A stretch of DNA of 60,000 bases from Membranipora membranacea (Eukaryota > Bryozoa > Gymnolaemata > Cheilostomatida > Membraniporidae): positions 5,661,501 to 5,721,500 of the forward strand of contig OU612070.1 in NCBI GenBank assembly GCA_914767715.1, in the 5' to 3' direction. The first letter of the stretch is position 1. Every line of letters begins with the position of its first letter. A model generated the notes under the pieces. That model saw only the letters and a program-made list of their open reading frames with translations. It had not been told where the DNA came from and did not search any database. A program made the translations under genes and the position numbers. This document shows, in pieces, positions 47,419 through 59,834 of the stretch.

Positions 47419-49012
47419 AGCTGTACATTTTACAGCTCAGCGCAAACTTCTTGCCTGGGATGTATTTCCATGGATCACATAGCCTTGAAATCTTCTCAAG
47501 TCAATCAATGGAGTGCAGTCAGTGCAAGATGATATGTAGAATTGACATGGGAATGATACTAAGCAAAAATAATTACCTAATTCTCATTTCTAACATATAA
47601 GTTTGTAAAATAAAATTAAACAAATGATCGAATGGTTAGTTATTATATGTAATACCTGACTCTTCCACTCCCTAACCTAGGACTAGGGCAGACTAATAAG
47701 ATGTCTGTAATTGCTACATTGGGCTCATGTAGCAAGGCCTTTAGCCATTCATAATAATCACAGCAAAAGCATGACTAATAGCTATATGTTTTATCATGGT
47801 ATAATCTCTATTTCCGATATCATCACCTAAAACCGAAACCCGACCCGTTGACTCGACCCTGAATACAACGCTATTAGCCGCTTTAATTTTTATCATGCTA
47901 GGTAGTTAAAACTTAGGAGATGAGGGCTATTGAACTTATCACGTATTTCGAAACTTATGACATGATAATTCTTGATGTCATATGACCCCAAGATATGGCT
48001 GCCATAAACAGTTATTGGCTGCCAACTAACAGTTGTTATCATGCACAAAGCCGACCCGGTCCTGATTTTATAAACCTTCTCCAGCCTAATTATAATTATC
48101 AGACTTTAGAGCTCCTCTTTGACTTTTACAACTATAGAGTACGATCACAGAATTAATTTCTACTCATAGAATGGAAATAGTATCACAAGATCATGCAGTT
48201 AGAACACTGAACACAGGGACTCACCTGGCATTGATCTGATTGGCTGTCCCTAGTAGCATGAATTACAAAGCCTGGGAAATCGACTTCTTTACTAAACTGC
48301 AGACAGTAATAAAATGCCTTCAACATCATTCTGCGCATGCTCAGCTCTGGGCATGAGCTGATCTCTGCAAAATTGAGTCTCGGAATTCCGAAGCCATCTG
48401 ATTGGCTACCTGCTCTGGTGGTATGCTCTTCAATGCGTGCGGAATTGATATTGATAGTTATTCTCTCTTGTCACTATTAGCTGATTTTGATTGGCAGTCC
48501 ATGCAGGGGCTATCCCATTCTCCCTGACCAAATTTTCTCTCAGAACCTAGACTAAACTCATTGTTCTTGCACATGCGCAATTTAAAGTCACGCATGATTT
48601 ATACTTAGCCTTACGACATCTACTTTGTGGTAACTATAGCCTAGTTTATCAGTGATCTACATGCCCAGTCAGATCACGAGAGTCAGTATGCTTCAACATT
48701 GATGATTTGGGCTCTTTCAGAATGCTACAAGGGACTGGCTATTTTTGCAAGCCTATTGTTCGGCAAAAGAAAGCTAATGATGCTATTCCAGATATGGAAT
48801 TCAATGAGTACGATGTTGTAATGCAGATCATATTTTATTGACTCAAAAGCATAAACTTTTTCCGTACTAAGAGAGTGATTTGTCTAAACAAAGATGGTCC
48901 ATGAATCATCAGCTGATTGTGATTGTATGCTCTTGCATGATATAAAATTCCTCAAATGTATATAGCCTCACAGTTATCACATTATGACAAATAAAAACAT
49001 CAGTTGGTTTAG

Positions 49013-49048
49013 ACCATAGATTTAAAAAACAGTTTTTAAATCTATGGT
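49013..49048. repeat. Short perfect hairpin near the 3' end of clusterin-like copy d
   Basis: ACCATAGATTTAAAAA (49013-49028) pairs exactly with 49033-49048 around a 4-base loop. It lies 31 bases beyond the copy d stop codon, within its likely 3' untranslated region. It is not present at copy b, where that flank is deleted. Confidence 0.6.
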
Positions 49049-49078
49049 TTAGACTCAATCAGTCACCAGAATCACATT

Positions 49079-52000
49079 TTAGTGCATTACTTTAGCGGCA
49101 GCCACAGCATATTCGGCGATGATGGCGCCAGATGTTGCAGCGTCGAACAGATTCATAGCTTCAGCAACTACGAAGGAGTAGTCAAACCCAAACATGGATA
49201 CCTCCACAGCACAGTCTGAGAGTTTGCCATCAGCATCATAACCAGTTGGGTCATACGTAAGCTGTAAAATGAAATGCAAATAATGATATTATTTTCTGTA
49301 GTGGGTGTCTCATCTACTTGCATGATACTGACATCCTAACTTGATGTTGTCCACCAATCATAAGGCATCATATGAAAGCTTATTACACTTGCTTCATCTC
49401 GTCTCATCATAAAATTAAGTTCCAAGGCTTTTATTAGGAAGTTCTTCAATGCTTTGTTGACATTTCGCTTGAGTGTTGAAGTTGTAGAACATGTGAACTG
49501 CAGGTCAACTGCAATACGCTGCGATCCTTTAGAACTATTAATATGTACAATGTTGATAACAAGTACTTACACTCCTGACAGCGTAGTTCTGATTTGTGGC
49601 AGCAGCAATCCATGCTCTATTATCGACAGCTGTCTGTACATCAGCTACGGCCTCAGTCCAGCCTGGGCACTCTGTCAATTATGGGCAATAAGATTTTAGC
49701 TTATGTTCTCAGTGTGATGCTAAGAATCAGGGCTGGTGCCTTTTATAACTAGGGAATTATATCCCAATCCATTCACATTCGCAAACTTTGAAATGATGGC
49801 CACGGATTGAAAAAAATTGTTTTGGCTTTCTTAATGCAAATGCGAATGATAGTGCCAAGTCAGACTATAGGTTAAACTGACTGACTGTCAGAATGTTAAT
49901 ATATTTTTGTATACACTGGTAATTTGTTGTCTATTCAAATATGTTGCAATAGGAGAGTGTGTGATATGATTTAGAACTCTTTGTATATACCCAATGGTAC
50001 TGGGGACCGGAACGATTAATCTTAGAAGCTCCGATTGCGCTTTCCCACAATTTCAAACATTTAATGGGGTGATGACTTTTGTTAGCCAGCCGTACATAAA
50101 ATACAACCAACTAAAAACCCGAAATGGCATCATTCATACATGTATCCTTCTATCTAATTCCATCATTAATTTTCACTGAAATCAAATGTTGAATTTATTC
50201 CCACATGACTATAGGTAGAAACAGCACTAACCATCTTACTCTAAAGTGATTGGTTGCCTTTGTCAGGGTATAAGTAGTAATAAGTAACTTACGTGAGTCA
50301 GGATCAAACTCACAGTCCTTGCAGTGAGCACTATCCATATAGTACAGACACCAGTACTCTGGATTGTCCTTGAGATTGTTACAGCTTGGTTCTGTGGTGG
50401 GAATATCTTGCTGCCTCTTTTCTCTCAGTTGTCTCAGATCTATCAGCAGGTTCTTGGCATACCAATCTGTAAAAATAGCGAGAATCATTCATTTTCACAT
50501 ACTGAGCATCAGTGAAAATCAAGAGTTGATGGTTGACTACTTATTCTACAGCATCGAAATTCTTTCACCCTAAAAAAATAACCGTTTTCATCTTGAGATG
50601 TTTACCATACAAAATTTGAATTTGAATAAGATCCTTTTTTGTTGTCTGAAGGGTCAAAAAGTTTCCCCATGTCTTGTTACATTTAAAGAAAAGCCTGAAA
50701 AACAAAAGTACACACACTTTGTGTTGTATTTCAGGACTGAGAGGTAGCTCAGAAGGTTTGTAGATGAATGCTGAGAGTCCTGGGTTCATATCCTGGTTCT
50801 GAACCCCAAGGTGTGGTACAACCCGCGTATAAGCGGAGAACAAGTCATGGAGCAGATGATGCAGTCTCACCGTTAAGACAACAACTTTTTCGCCGGTAAT
50901 CCTTAAAGTATTGATGATACAAATTCTTGATGTCAAACAACAACTGTCATGATAAACAGTTTTTGTATATACAACTATGAACTTACCTACAACCGAAGTG
51001 CCAACATCAACAACGAAATTCTCAACCGGTGCTAAAATATTAATAAATTTTTATAATTTGGCATAAATCGACACTGTTAAATCAATGTTGTATAACGTGG
51101 TTTTATGTTAATGAAGTGTGCAAAGGAATTTTTATCACAACTGATTCATGCTAGATTATGAATCGCTACCTCAACTACTAACTTACCGTAAATCTCATCA
51201 ACAACAAATTCTCCTATATCAACTAATCCATCTCCGATATCTACGGCTACTTCACCAAAATCAACTCCAATGGTATCATCAATCACTGCATGTGAAGATA
51301 TAATGCAAAGCGTGGGTATAAACATAATCAAAATTTTGCTTTTTTAGAATTCATGGTCTGTAGATTGGTCTGTCTGTATTGCTGTCATGTTTGCAACATT
51401 TTAATGATAATACTTTTGTAGATTATTGCACTGCAGTTTTGTTTGTGGTAGAGACTTTATGGAAGATTAGAAAATTTACATGATTTACAAACATACAGTC
51501 ATTGAAGTCCACGACCAAATCCCATGTACTCTCGCCCAAATCGATGAACTCATTCCCAAGGTCAATAAAAGCTTCAGGTACTGTATCGTCAAAGAAGTAT
51601 GGTACATCGTCAGCAAAGAAGAAGTAGACATCAGTGTACCAGGTACCGCAGACATCCTCTCCCCTGTTAGGAACGAAATGTTAGATTTCACTGCCTCATG
51701 ATTCATGACATGACGTCCAGATATATTATCAAGCTTGTCACAGGCCTTAGCATATTAGAGAGTTAAGGACTAAAAACATGTTTTTAATATTGTAATTTTT
51801 GGAGCTGACGTCTAGACATGGCAGCGCTGTTGATGATGTGTGAGTTCACATGCATAACACAGCCAGACCATAACATAGATCATTGATGAATTATCATTAC
51901 ACTTAAGTTTTGCCATTATGCCAGTATGATATATTGTTTAAAAAAATACAACTTAGAGTCCTGTTATGTGAACGCTACGGTGTAGTTGGCTGATCATCAA

Positions 52001-52408
52001 CCATAATTTATGTTTTGAAAGTGGATTTATACAGTAATGTGTAATTGTGCTACCAATGATGAGATTACCTTGAGTTGCATTTTCTTTCTACACATGATTG
52101 GCAGTCGGCCCGAGCTACATCAGCAATAGCGTGGCATGTTTCATTCACAGGATCGAACACCACCAGAGCTGCTTCCACAGCTGCGTTATCTGCAGCTATA
52201 TGCTGCTGGAGAGTTGGAATTCCTCCTGAAGTTAGTGCTAGAAATATTAAATGAAAACTGATGAGTTTTAATAAATAGGGCAATCATACTCAACAAACAA
52301 AGTATAATAATAATGGAGCTTACAAGATAGTTGTGATGCCGGTAGCTCAATCTGCAATCCCATGCATGATAAAGCAACAGATAGAAATACGACTAGAAGC
52401 CTCGCCAT
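49079..52408 (-). CDS. Clusterin-like secreted protein, copy d: intact, 8 exons, 340 aa
   Basis: Exons: 52408-52324, 52237-52069, 51663-51497, 51285-51187, 51031-50987, 50466-50293, 49671-49571, 49261-49079. Each has the same length as in copy b, and all sites are GT-AG. Signal peptide MARLLVVFLSVALSC…, cysteine clusters and R-E-K-R are the same as in b. Differences are concentrated in the linker and in exon 6, where the basic stretch before R-E-K-R is changed (DWYAKNLLIDLRQ in place of DLFGKRQLVKKRQ), and exon 5 begins with Ala instead of Glu. Copy d, with its flanks and unit C, is a direct repeat of copy b with unit B, about 17.7 kb apart. Confidence 0.88.
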
Positions 52409-52464
52409 TCTGACTGATGTGAATCAACGTAGTGAATGTCTCATAACTGCGGCAGCATGTGGTA

Positions 52465-52470
52465 TTTATA
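52465..52470 (-). promoter_or_regulatory. TATA box of clusterin-like copy d
   Basis: TATAAA on the minus strand, 57 bases upstream of the ATG at 52408, in a context identical to copy b. Confidence 0.7.
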
Positions 52471-52630
52471 GTGTCAAAGTCAGTATGAAGCCCGATGTGA
52501 CTTAGAGATGATCCAGAATAAAGTGTCTCTCTAAATGACATTGGTTATTAGAACTATCATTATGTTGGTTTCTGCAGGTAGCCCTTTTAGTTTAAGGCAG
52601 TGTACTTAAATCTATGAATAAAGTAAATCC

Positions 52631-52763
52631 AAGATAATATCTATTGAATTCAAGCTCATATACTCTGATATAGGAATTTGAATTCAAAAGATATTTATCT
52701 CAATGTCATCAGAAAGTTGTCAAAATGCGCCTCTCCAGGCATAAATTTGACAACTTTCTGATA
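52631..52763. repeat. Second copy of the paired hairpins upstream of a clusterin-like gene
   Basis: Same two palindromes as at 34954-35094 with small deletions, at the same distance upstream of the clusterin-like start. Confidence 0.55.
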
Positions 52764-53716
52764 ACAAAATGTGCAGGCAGGCAGGTGGCAGTTACATAAT
52801 AATATTCACCTCATCTGTGCTGCCAAGTTGTAATAATCCTGAATGTATTGCTTTCAATTTACTTTTATAATCCAATCATTAAATTTATTATCCATAATTG
52901 GCATAGATATTGAACTAAATGTGTAAATAGGTATTTGCTCTTGACAAGATAATCCACTAATTACTATCTCAAAGTAAACATGGGGATTCAAACTGTGATA
53001 CTGTTTAATCATTGAAAAAACAATTGGATCATATGGATAGTGTTGGACATGTGAGAGGAAATATGGTTGTACGCAACAATACAACACCTTATAGCCATCT
53101 CATTTTTTCAAGAAGGGGTTTATTTGTTAAAATTCACTGTAAACAATTCCTGGATTGTGACTGATTATTTTTGGCTGACGGTATATAATTTTGTTTCTAT
53201 CACATATACCCTCGTACAACTGGCAAAAAATTCAGGAAGCACAAAAAGTATTTTCATTCAGTAGAATATTTTCGCACAGTGTTAACCACAAACCATTATT
53301 TAATTATATTGGCATTTATTATTCAGACAACCAATCGAAAACACAACCAGTTGAGGTAATTCAGTAAGGGACTGTGTGCCACAAAGTTGCAATCAATAAT
53401 GGTAGGGGAAATTTTGCTGTCAATTATTATACCATCCACGTATGAAAACTTTCGCAGATTAGCGACTTTTTTATATGTGCTATCATTGAAAATATTTACC
53501 CCAACCCAATGATCAGCGGTATAAATATTAAGCGAATAGGTGGTAGGCGCAATTGTGAAATCCAATAGAACTGTCCACTTGAAGGGTAGGTTCCATCAAG
53601 AAGTCCCAGCAACTGGGACGTTGATCCTATTATTCCAACCGCCTTCCCTTGAACTGTGTTGATGTGCCAGTTTTCTTTGGCACCAAATTTTGATGTGTAA
53701 AACTCAGAGTACAAAC

Positions 53717-54012
53717 ATGGATCTTTACAGCTCAGATCAATTTAATGCAGATGTCCTCAATGATCTCTTAGAGGAAATCAGTGGAGACATGGAGTCAGCA
53801 GCTAAGCAGTATCTAATGGTGAGAGATAACCTGCGCTGTATTGATCTCAGACTACAGAGAGCATAAGAGATGGAAGGTTAGCCCTAGTATATACACTGGA
53901 GTTACAGAGAGACAGTACTAAGGGAGTATTGTGTATGTATGGAGAGTATCTTCACAGAAAAGCCAGTAAACTTCAGGAGATACAGGACTTCAGACAGCGG
54001 GCTTGTATATAA
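53717..54012 (+). pseudogene. 98-aa gene, copy 4, broken by a one-base deletion
   Basis: It aligns with copy 2 over its full length. A single G is missing after …AGAGAGCA, creating TAA at 53864-53866 after 49 codons. The TATA region and leader are also lost: an upstream deletion brings the ATG close to the sequence ending CCAAATTTTGATG. Probably dead. Confidence 0.85.
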
Positions 54013-54543
54013 TAAGCCTCAGTGGAGTCAGGGTATAGAGAGTTGTTATCAACACAACCAGTCCTTGTCAGGACTACACCTTTAAACCAAAGAGTATCTG
54101 TTCACTACCTTACGCATCAGAGCACTTGATATGGAAACCCTTTTTTTTTGTTCTATTGATGAGGTATAATGTGGGTAATTTGAGGCAATTTGGCCACCCT
54201 TACTATGATGTGGTATACAATTTTTTATTCTGATGGGAAAATATCAGTTGAATATTTGAAATTTCACTATACACCAGCTTGATGACACGTCATTTTGGTG
54301 TAAAGAGGGGTAAAGTCTTCACAGGATGAAAAGTTTGTCATTTCATGAAGGCTAGAATTAGCAAAATTTTTGCCTTGCCAAAATTTACTAGACAGAGTTT
54401 TGCTGAGACTGAGTTAAATATGAAAGGATTAAGTCTGTAAATGTGCCAATTGTGTTCTTGCGTATATATCTCAATCTATTTAATTTAAAATGGAATCCAT
54501 AAAAAACATGAATATTTTTTTGATTTGTATAAGTTTATTTCAG

Positions 54544-56787
54544 GCAACCAGAGACTGTCTTTTGTGCTGCAGTATAAGGGAGCTCCACAAACTACAGTAC
54601 AGAATTCCTACACATGTCCGTTCTGTCTAAAACAGACCCGTCCCTCAGTACTAGTCTATTTACTCAGACACCTGAGGCTATGTCACAACAGACTTCTTTT
54701 TCTCTTCAAGGTATGCGGCGTGCAGTTGAGGACATCAGTCAAGACTAATAGCACACTGCCGGCATTTATTACACCACTGACTATTCAAAATTTTACATCA
54801 GTGGCGATTTGTTTTCTTTTCCGATCAGGCAAGTTTTGAATCCATTTTCATCATTCATCTCTAATATATCAAACCTTATTGGTGCAAATTTTTCATATGA
54901 CATGATGGTTATGTGACCGAATAGCACATTTGAATCTCTGTGTAAGTGTAGTATCTACTGTGTGGCTTCCATTAAATGTGCTTAAAAAAATTTAGATTTG
55001 GGACAAATGATTGGCCTTGATTGTTTTGTACCAACTTCTTAGGCCTACAGTGTTAGCCGGCTTCTGTTGACTGTATTTCATTGATGACATAAGTATCCTT
55101 GCTCACCCGTAGCACACATCAAGAAAGTTGAAACACAGGCATCCCTTTAGACTAGATGGGTAGGGAATCAAAATGTTGTGCAGCACGTATCATCCAGCAG
55201 TTGTTAAATGAGAGCAAGGAGTCAAGTCTTTAAGTCTTAAACTCTTTGATGTGAGCTAGCTCACGATATGTCTGCTATGCTTCATCTATACTCGTAAATT
55301 GCAACAAGATTACATAGAATTAAGCTTGAAAGTCCCACAATGCACAGCGGAAGAGGGAGGAAGGAGCCAGCTTTGGTTCATAGGTCGATATCACGGCATA
55401 ACATGGCGCCGCTACATGCAGATTTATCTGTAAAATCTAGCCTACATATTGCGCACATTCTGATGGCTAGATGTTATCATGTCTTACTTATCTTACATTT
55501 CAATCCCAATCAGGCAAAGTACTCAAGACTGGCCTTCTTCTCTACTAAAATCTAATATCAACTAATTTTTCGCGTTGCATTCTGATGGTTTTTTCCATGT
55601 ATTCAATAGGAGACTGACGGTGAGCCATCGATTATAGTGACAGTGAACGTACATTATGACGGGTCGTATGTGGGAAACCGCTAGATATTATTCCCATACT
55701 GAAATCAGGATCCACCACCAACAACAGCAGTGCTTCTATATTATCTACATTCAAACGAGCAGAACCCAAACATAGAACTCCTCACACAGAAGTACTCAAT
55801 ATAAGGTAAGTATTATACTGTGCCGGGTGTTAGAACGAGCCATGGAGAGTATATCTAATTGGCAAATAGTCATCCATGCTCTTACATGATGTTAATAGAC
55901 AAGGTATAAACTGAGTTACCCGGTGAAAAATAATAATTGGGATCAGGCTAACCTCAGCTCCAAAAAATCTTGAATGTATTTCCAAGCAAAATAAGAGGTA
56001 ATTTGTGTAGCCATTGGAACGATGTCATCGTTGTATGCTGGCCTGACACAGGAAAATCTTTAAATATATCTATATCTAATTCACAGGGCGAACAAGAAGG
56101 CTCTATCAATAGAGGAGTTTTCCAAACCTGAGCCTCTGCCTCTGATAAATAGTAATGCTCTACTCGGCCACAATAGGTGAGTGTCACTGTAATTCACATT
56201 TCATATTGTATCAGGTATTTCATTTACTTTACATGTATGGTGTGTGTGAAGGCCTGCTTTTTATTCGACAAATTAATAAGAGTTGCCTGGACCATGGGGA
56301 AATTTTAATGTAGAACTCAACTCCTAAATAAAAAGCTGCAATTGATATCCTTGTTTATGTGTGCTCAGTGTGATTTTTAGTTCTCAACAATCCACAACAT
56401 CACAAGTGCTAGAACTCAGGAAAACATGATTCAGAAATCAGATGCATCTAAATTATCATTTTATAAGTCACCTTCGTTTATAAGTCTGCTGACTTTATTA
56501 AGAGGTTTTACAGTATTGAATTTATTTTTACCCACAAGCTGCATGATACAATGTATAACCAACACAGTAAATGCATTCTGGGATATCTATCACTTCCCTC
56601 TCATACTGTATTCTATATTACCAGGCTCTATTATCACTCGATAACTCGATTTCGACGCTGACTCAGACGGAGAGGACACAGAATGGCTTACGGACAGCTT
56701 ATAGAAGAGTTTATAGATGTCAATAGGGGAGAGAAGGAGAAGGGACTTATGAAATTATGGAACCACTTTATTAGCAAAAACACTCAG
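54544..56787 (+). pseudogene. SUZ12 3' half, decayed copy in unit C
   Basis: It matches SUZ12 exons 8-11 at 54544-54710, 55610-55805, 56087-56176 and 56625-56787. The zinc-finger exon is still open. The next exon has lost a C, giving an in-frame TAG at 55682-55684. The VEFS exon has two internal deletions, and its donor GTAAG has become GTAGG. The last exon is absent because unit C ends before it. Confidence 0.9.
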
Positions 56788-57342
56788 TAGGTTGATCCTG
56801 TACTGACCGTTGAAAGCCTTCTACAGCGCAGTTCACTTAATTCAAACCTCTGGGGACCACACAAAAATTGTCCTAGTTAAGCAGAGTCTGAATTAAGTGA
56901 CATTAGAATGCAAATTTTCCTTGTCTGAATTAACAAAAGTTCTGAATTATAAAGTCCGGCTTACACTGTACTTGTAAATGAAAAATTAGAATTTAAAAAT
57001 ATATCATTCCTTTTGTCCCATCAATAGGAAAATTTTGATTCCGCTGCGAGGACAAACATGAAATGTGAGGGTCTTAGGTGATGAATAGAAAGATTAGCTG
57101 CTGATGTTTACATTTAAGTGTGTAGATAAGATAAACCACTCTAGATATAAGCTGGAGTATATTTTAGCTAGTTTGGCTCACACCAATTTTGGCTAGCAAA
57201 GGTGAGAGTTTATATGAACAATAGAGATCGGTAATGTTAGCGAGCAAAAAATTCGATTAGAGTCCTAACAAAAGTGGTAGATATGCAGACAAGTTGATAG
57301 TGACAAGATCCATACCATTAGTGTTTTACCAGTTGATTATTA

Positions 57343-57760
57343 GGAATCTGCGACAACTTGGCCCGAGCCAAACTTGGCCCGAGCCAAACTTGTCCGAGCC
57401 AAACTTGGCCCGATGCAATGAAACTTGGCCCCAATTAGTAAAGCTTGGCCCCAATTAGTAAAACTTGGCCCCATTCAATGAAACTTGGCCCCAATTAGTA
57501 AAACTTGGCCCCAAGTACTGAAACTTGGCCCCAATTAGTAAAACTTGGCCCCTAGTACTGGCACTTAGCCCCAATTAGTAAAACTTGGCCCCAAGTACTG
57601 GAACTTGGCCCCAATTAGTAAAACCTGGCCCCAAATATAAAACTTGGCCCTATGTAATGAAACTTGGCCCCATGTACTGAAAATTGGCCCAATCTAATGA
57701 AACCTTACCCCAATCAGTATAACTTGGCCCCAAATACAAAACTTGGCCCCATATGATGAT
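57343..57760. repeat. Tandem repeat of a 20-bp unit, about 20 copies
   Basis: The unit is AAACTTGGCCCCAATTAGTA. In the middle of the array, units ending AATTAGTA alternate with units ending AAGTACTG, a 40-bp higher-order period. The left edge uses shorter 16-base units (AAACTTGGCCCGAGCC). The array starts exactly where duplication unit C ends. Confidence 0.92.
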
Positions 57761-57929
57761 GATCGTTCATTACAGTCTCATATTTGAGAAATATTTTGTT
57801 TTCGCTGAGCAATAAAAGTTATGGTGTAAACATTAAAAAGTTTTGGTCTGGTTGGTTTTAAAAAATTGAAAAAAAATTAATAAACAGTAAGAATTATCAT
57901 TAGTTGGCTAAAAGAGTATACTATTTAAC

Positions 57930-58267
57930 TTCCGCACACAGAGGGATCGGAAACAGTCAGTTCGTATGTTTACCCTCGCTTTGATTGCTCTGTATCGACC
58001 AGACGGAAGTTCATCGAGTATAAATGCTGGGTCAGCGTGGTCAGTAGCTACGAGTCTGAGGCATCATGTTCTCATCACTCTTTCGTATATTGACTCGATG
58101 GTGTCAAACTTGCAGCTCCCTAGATAGCCTGCGAGGCTTATAACTCTATTGAGCGATTTCCTAGATGACGAGGATAAGTGGCCATATAGAGTGCTAAGGT
58201 GGTATAAAAATATACATTCAATAAAAGTAGTATAGCATTGCATTCTAAGAGGCACAGCTATACACAT
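57930..58267 (-). mobile_element. LINE reverse-transcriptase C-terminal remnant
   Basis: On the minus strand, 58267-58064 reads like the tail of a non-LTR retrotransposon ORF2 (…SLNRVISLAG…DTIESIYERVMR). After a frameshift, 58060-57932 continues it with D-x-A-D-P-A-F…LPSGRYRA and an R-x-N-x-R-x-D segment, the conserved end of many LINE polymerases. It is frameshifted and 5'-truncated, a dead remnant. The clade cannot be told from this much. Confidence 0.65.
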
Positions 58268-59189
58268 AGTAAAATTAGTAAAATACCAAAGTCAATTACC
58301 TTATCTGGTCGTTAAGACATATGCTATTATTTGTGTCATGCGTTTAGATTATGAAATAAGCGTGTGTGTAGCTGCAATAAACTTTTATTTAATACAATCA
58401 ATTATCAGAAGCATCGATTTAAAAAAATGAAAGAGAATTATGCATGTGTAGTAATAGTTACCTTATTATTGAATATAAAACTACAGAAAAACACAAAAGC
58501 CACTGTATGCAGGCAAAAATGATAATCCGTTCTTGCAAAATTAAACATTGTTTCCATTATAGAGACATAATGAATTTTTGGAGATTGAATGTGTGATTAA
58601 AAATGATATGTTTATAAAGTTTCATGCAAAATATGAAATAGAGTAAGCAGCTACAGTATTTATGTAATATCTAAACCTGAGCTAAAACCAATAGTTCTTT
58701 GAGTTTAATGCAACACAAAAATTTGGCTTTCAAGTGATAATACTTCGGTACTACCATGTACTAAGATGAAAACTATTGAGAGACAAAATAAAATTTCTTC
58801 TGAGATTAGAAATGAGGTAACAATAAGACAATATACAATGGTTGTTGCAAATTATAAATGAAATAGTATGGGCAGTTAGATTGTTAGCTATTTACAAAAC
58901 TTAGTTTCACAGTCTCTTAAGAGATAATTAATACATAGGTACCACCGTGTAAAATGATGACAAAAAATATGAGATTAAATACAAATTTGTGGGATAAGAA
59001 ATGAGATGAAAATCTGAGAATTTATAATGATGATGCAGCAAACTAAATGAAACATAATTGGCAGTAAGATTCTAAGTCTATCAATGCCATGAACTATTTA
59101 CAATGCATGTGTATGATATACTTAATATATGCCACATTGGAGCTCATTTGATCAAGATAAAAATATAGAAATATAAATATAAAATATAG
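58268..59189. other. AT-rich tract with a degenerate direct repeat, no gene seen
   Basis: Segments near 58745-58900 and 58938-59100 share ordered words (GGTAC-ACC-TGTA, GAGATTA, AAATGAA, GGCAGT-AGATT) and look like a diverged tandem duplication of about 190 bases. Nothing coding was recognised. Confidence 0.35.
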
Positions 59190-59191
59190 TG

Positions 59192-59834
59192 TCAATGACG
59201 TGACCATCTAGCTGCATCGCCAGGTCATATTGTAGAACAGTCTTTCATAATCGGAACTGGGCAGGTGAACATTTGTACAAGAAACTCCTACACTATAGTC
59301 CACTTGCAGCAAGACAATGTTCAACAGATTGGCACCCTATGAGAGTAGAATATACTGCGGTATCACATATTGCAGATTGGCTTACCGAGGATCTACATCC
59401 ATCAATCTGGATATAACCCTATGTGATTGGAAGATACTATGGTATCACATATAGCTGATAAGCTGATAGCTAGCCAGATCCCCATAACTGATGTAATGTG
59501 TCATTCATAGCAATTTGGCTCATAGTCTGTCAGGACTGAGTATTCTCTATCCAACCTCAGGAGTGGAAGATATTAAGTATCTAGTTGAGCATATATCAGA
59601 TTTGGATGACCAATCACTAAACACCGCCTAAATAGTGGATGATAATGCACTGTCATATTATAACAGATTTGCAGATCAATTTCCCCAGTCTTCGTACAAC
59701 ATGAGAGGTAACAAAAATTTTGATATTGGATATATAAAAGATCAGCTCATTCTTCATTACCCAGAGTTATCACTCACAAACAGGTGGAGTTACCATCACG
59801 TCTCCTTGATATCATGCAAGATGTAAATTGGAAT
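59192..59834 (+). other. Unidentified open frames at the right edge
   Basis: One frame is open for about 67 codons, ending in TAA at about 59422 (…DWHPMRVEYTAVSHIADWL…). A second at 59635-59826 encodes 63 residues beginning with the Asp-Asp-Asn-Ala and Tyr-Tyr-Asn words and containing NFDIGYIKDQLILHYPEL. Composition looks protein-like, and each could be an exon or a decayed transposon frame. No family was recognised and splice sites are not convincing. Confidence 0.25.

Larger units (their letters stand above)
46460..49078. other. Unique 2.6-kb spacer between convergent clusterin-like copies c and d
   Basis: It contains the copy c 3' end and poly(A) signal, a tRNA-like stretch near 47340-47418 and a hairpin at 49013-49048. 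No protein-coding exon was recognised. The equivalent spacer between copies a and b is deleted. Confidence 0.55.
52825..57343. repeat. Segmental duplication unit C, truncated
   Basis: Third copy of the unit: broken 98-aa gene and broken SUZ12 3' half. It tracks unit B up to the intron before the last SUZ12 exon, where similarity stops abruptly (…GTTGATTATTAG) and the 20-bp tandem repeat begins. Unlike B it still has the zinc-finger exon, so it was not copied from B in its present form. Confidence 0.8.

Noticed and set aside
57343-57760. CRISPR array or minisatellite-coded protein
   Set aside because: Units are contiguous with no spacers, and no frame stays open across the array.
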